A stretch of 64,000 nucleotides of DNA. It comes from CAMDPA01 sp965223035. Lineage in GTDB: Bacteria; Pseudomonadota; Alphaproteobacteria; Rhizobiales; Hyphomicrobiaceae. Below the pieces are notes generated by a model. It did no database searches, was not told the origin of the DNA, and worked only from the letters and a program-made list of their open reading frames with translations. The DNA is taken from the NCBI GenBank assembly GCA_965223035.1, contig OZ244980.1, forward strand, positions 2,852,001 through 2,916,000. The letters are read 5' to 3'. Shown here piece by piece: positions 62,140 to 64,000 of the stretch. The translations under genes and the position numbers were made by a program. Positions within the stretch are counted from its first letter, which is position 1. Each line of letters starts with the position of its first letter.

Positions 62140-62304
62140 GTGTTACCAGCGCTCGTGTTACCAACGCTCGTGTTACCAACGCTCGTGTTACCAACGCTCG
62201 TGTTACCAACGCTCGTGTTACCAACGCTCGTGTTACCAACGCTCGTGTTACCAACGCTCGTGTTACCAACGCTCGTGTTACCGACGCTCGTGTTACCGAC
62301 GCTC
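62140..62304. repeat. Eleven tandem 15-bp units (minisatellite)
   Basis: GTGTTACCAACGCTC repeated eleven times without spacers; the first unit has CCAGC and the last two CCGAC instead of CCAAC. It starts 59 bp before the OsmC gene start, on its 5' side. Because 15 is a multiple of three and no frame has a stop, all six frames stay open through it, which creates spurious long frames. It is a candidate variable-number locus. Confidence 0.95.
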
Positions 62305-62619
62305 GTGGGCCAGGGGCGCAGGACCGATCGGGATCGTGCGCAGCGCCCGGCCCGCCGGATCAGCGTCGACAGGGCCGGCGCCGCGGGTTGGGACCGCCGT
62401 TCCGGCTGCACCTTAAGGTGCGATGATCCGACGTACCAGCCTTGGCATACCTCATCGACCTCGACCACATCAGGTCGCCTGAGCGATCGCTCGCGTCAGC
62501 GCGGCCCGGTGCAGGCGGTCAATCGACCGTCACCCATTGCCACCATCGGACGGTCTGCGCGATGGTCTCAACAGCCCGGCCAAGCGGGGATAAAGGCAGG
62601 TACCGGGACCTGGGCTACG
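62305..62619. other. Intergenic region before the 3' end of the DacC-like gene
   Basis: This 315-bp stretch holds a small piece similar to family A (CCTTAAGGTGCGATGATCC, 62411-62429) and nothing else I can identify. Confidence 0.5.
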
Positions 62620-63996
62620 CTACTGGGCGCGGGCCACGAAGCAGTCAAACCGACGTCGCCGCAGTTCCTGACAGGTCGACGCGGCCGCCTGCCGGCTAAA
62701 ACCGGTGAAGCGAGCGCGATAATAGCGTTGTGTTCGTTTGGAGATCGGTTCGGTCCTGGTCGGTCGCGAACGCAGTAGATCTCCGGCGCTCGCCTTTGCC
62801 GACGCCAACGCCATCGATGCCTCGCGCGAGGTGGTGTAGGCACCGATTTGGATCTCAAAGCCGTGGCCGCGCCGGGATGCCGCGACAAACGGTCCCCGCA
62901 ACCCCTGGTTTTGTCGACCGGTTGACGCTGCGCCGGCCTCTGGCCTAGGACCGGCCCTATGCACGGTTCGATAGGGTCGTCGCGGCGTGGGATGAGGGGC
63001 GAAGGTTGCCCGGTAGCTTGCCCGTCGTGGCCCCCGCACCAGTTGTGGTCGGCCCGCGATCGACGTGGAGGCTGCGCGCGCATAGGTCGACGGCGAGCGA
63101 CGTCGGGCCGGCTGCGCACGGGCGACCAAGATCGGCGGCGGCACGCGGGTTTTGGTTGTGGATGCCAGCCGCAGGGCGCGGGTCAACAGCTGTCGCATGG
63201 CATAATCGCGCTTGGCTGCGGACCGCCCGCCGAAGATGGCGCCGATGACATGCCGACGGCCCCGGCGCACCGACGCCACCAGGTTAAAGCCCGAGGCTCG
63301 GATGTACCCGGTTTTCAAACCCTCGGTGCCGGAGAAGCGGTGCAACAGCCCGTTATAGCTCTTGTAGGTCTTGCCGCGCCATTTGAAGTACTTGGTTGCG
63401 AATAATCGGTAGTGCTTTGGAAAGTGATCATGCAGCCGCAATGCGAGCGTCAGCATGTCGCGTGCCGTAGTCACCTGGCCGCCGTCGGGCAAGCCGGAGG
63501 CATTTCGGAATGTGGTTTTGGTCATGCCGAGCAAATGCGCTTTTTGCGTCATCAGCTTTGCGAAGCGCGCTTCACTTCCGGCCAAGTGCTCGGCAACGAC
63601 CACCGCCACATCATTGGCCGATTTGACGATCAACGCCTGGATCGCGTCGATCAGGCGGATGGTCTCACCCGGCTTCATTCCCAGTTTGCTTGCGGGCCGC
63701 GTGGCGGCCTCGGTCGAAACCCGCAAACGGGTATGATAACTGGCACGGCCCGCTTCGATGGCTTCCAAAGCCATGTAGATGGTCATCAATTTGGTGAGCG
63801 AGGCTGGATAGCGTGATTGCTCGGCTGCCGACGCATGCAGCACGCGTCCGGTGTTGGCATCGACCACCATCGCCGCATGGCGCGGTTTGGCGGCGATGGC
63901 GATTGCGGCCAATGGCAGAGCCAGGGCAAGTGCGCCAGCCAAGCAAACGATCGAGCGTAGGGCTTGGCGCACGTTATGCAGCAAAACCTTCGTCAA
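62620..63996 (-). CDS. D-alanyl-D-alanine carboxypeptidase with SPOR domain
   Basis: A serine-type D,D-carboxypeptidase (S11 family, DacA/DacC-like; 458 aa as seen). A signal peptide precedes the penicillin-binding domain with Ser66-x-x-Lys69 (PASLTKL), Ser126-Ala-Asn128 and Lys228-Thr-Gly230. The usual PBP5-type C-terminal domain and amphipathic anchor are replaced by a very basic Arg/Pro/Ala-rich linker (about 275-375) and a SPOR domain (about 378-458, FEIQIGAYTTSREASMALAS ... YRARFTGFSRQAAASTC), which would target it to septal peptidoglycan. The first codon seen is TTG at 63996, four bases from the window edge, so the true start may lie outside or at a GTG a few codons in. Confidence 0.88.
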   Translation of the reverse strand: MTKVLLHNVRQALRSIVCLAGALALALPLAAIAIAAKPRHAAMVVDANTGRVLHASAAEQSRYPASLTKLMTIYMALEAIEAGRASYHTRLRVSTEAATRPASKLGMKPGETIRLIDAIQALIVKSANDVAVVVAEHLAGSEARFAKLMTQKAHLLGMTKTTFRNASGLPDGGQVTTARDMLTLALRLHDHFPKHYRLFATKYFKWRGKTYKSYNGLLHRFSGTEGLKTGYIRASGFNLVASVRRGRRHVIGAIFGGRSAAKRDYAMRQLLTRALRLASTTKTRVPPPILVARAQPARRRSPSTYARAASTSIAGRPQLVRGPRRASYRATFAPHPTPRRPYRTVHRAGPRPEAGAASTGRQNQGLRGPFVAASRRGHGFEIQIGAYTTSREASMALASAKASAGDLLRSRPTRTEPISKRTQRYYRARFTGFSRQAAASTCQELRRRRFDCFVARAQ

Positions 63997-64000
63997 ACCG

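Noticed and set aside
62140..62304. Tandem array considered as a CRISPR
   Set aside because: Units are 15 bp, contiguous and without spacers, and no cas genes are present.
62082..62468. N-terminal extension of the OsmC protein through the 15-bp repeat
   Set aside because: The frame is open only because the repeat unit is a multiple of three without stops; the ATG at 62081 has a proper AGGAG ribosome site and starts the conserved sequence.

Overview
The window is 64 kb of GC-rich, densely coding DNA that reads as the chromosome of an alphaproteobacterium, most likely of the Hyphomicrobiales (Rhizobiales) type. This rests on gene order and fusions, not on rRNA, since no rRNA or tRNA gene was recognised. 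The diagnostic blocks are erpA/dgt-argS-SPOR-nagZ-scpA-scpB, lptF-lptG-surA-pdxA-rsmA divergent from pepA, a fused ispDF next to dusB-ntrB-ntrC-ntrY-ntrX-dat-hfq-hflX, and glyQ, lipA and a COQ10/RatA-type gene near cinA.

Layout. 0.2-0.4 kb: a lone Flp-type pilin. 0.8-5.9 kb: alanine dehydrogenase followed on the same strand by livH-M-G-F, an amino-acid ABC importer without its binding protein. 6.1-8.0 kb: a double CDGSH iron-sulfur protein, a lipoprotein and exonuclease III. 8.4-17.8 kb: a small membrane protein, erpA, dgt, argS, a SPOR-domain protein, nagZ and scpAB. 18.0-20.4 kb: queA-tgt for queuosine. 20.5-21.9 kb: a GbsR/MarR-like regulator and a DUF4166 gene, each preceded by a related inverted repeat. 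22.2-29.1 kb: rpiA, glutathione reductase, an outer-membrane beta-barrel, an SDR enzyme, a decayed yceI-like pseudogene, a YbdK-type ligase and a GlsB-like membrane protein. 29.1-36.9 kb: rsmA, pdxA, surA, lptG, lptF and pepA. 37.1-41.7 kb: two membrane proteins (one only 56 aa), arfB, mazG, hflX and hfq. 41.8-50.7 kb: dat and the two nitrogen-regulatory two-component pairs with dusB. 50.8-56.6 kb: ispDF, a MarR regulator, pncC/cinA, a COQ10/RatA protein, lipA, a 66-aa membrane protein and glyQ. 56.8-57.7 kb: a complete IS5-family element. 57.8-64 kb: gyrA, a double OsmC-domain protein and a DacC-like carboxypeptidase with a SPOR domain that runs to the window edge.

Most genes are housekeeping: translation and tRNA modification, envelope and LPS export, peptidoglycan recycling, chromosome segregation, isoprenoid and cofactor synthesis, and nitrogen control. 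The least ordinary content lies between genes. Two dispersed repeat families fill many intergenic gaps. Family A is a hairpin element of about 60 bp, sometimes doubled through a conserved linker to about 140 bp. Family B is a larger element of about 75-145 bp with internal-deletion derivatives. Several genes take their stop codon, and nagZ also its last residues, from these repeats, and the IS element sits exactly at the end of a family A copy just upstream of gyrA. Other points of note are a probably leaderless, self-operator-controlled regulator gene, a Tgt lacking two of the usual zinc ligands, a leucine at the quinolone-determining position of GyrA, and the absence of lptD from its usual place.
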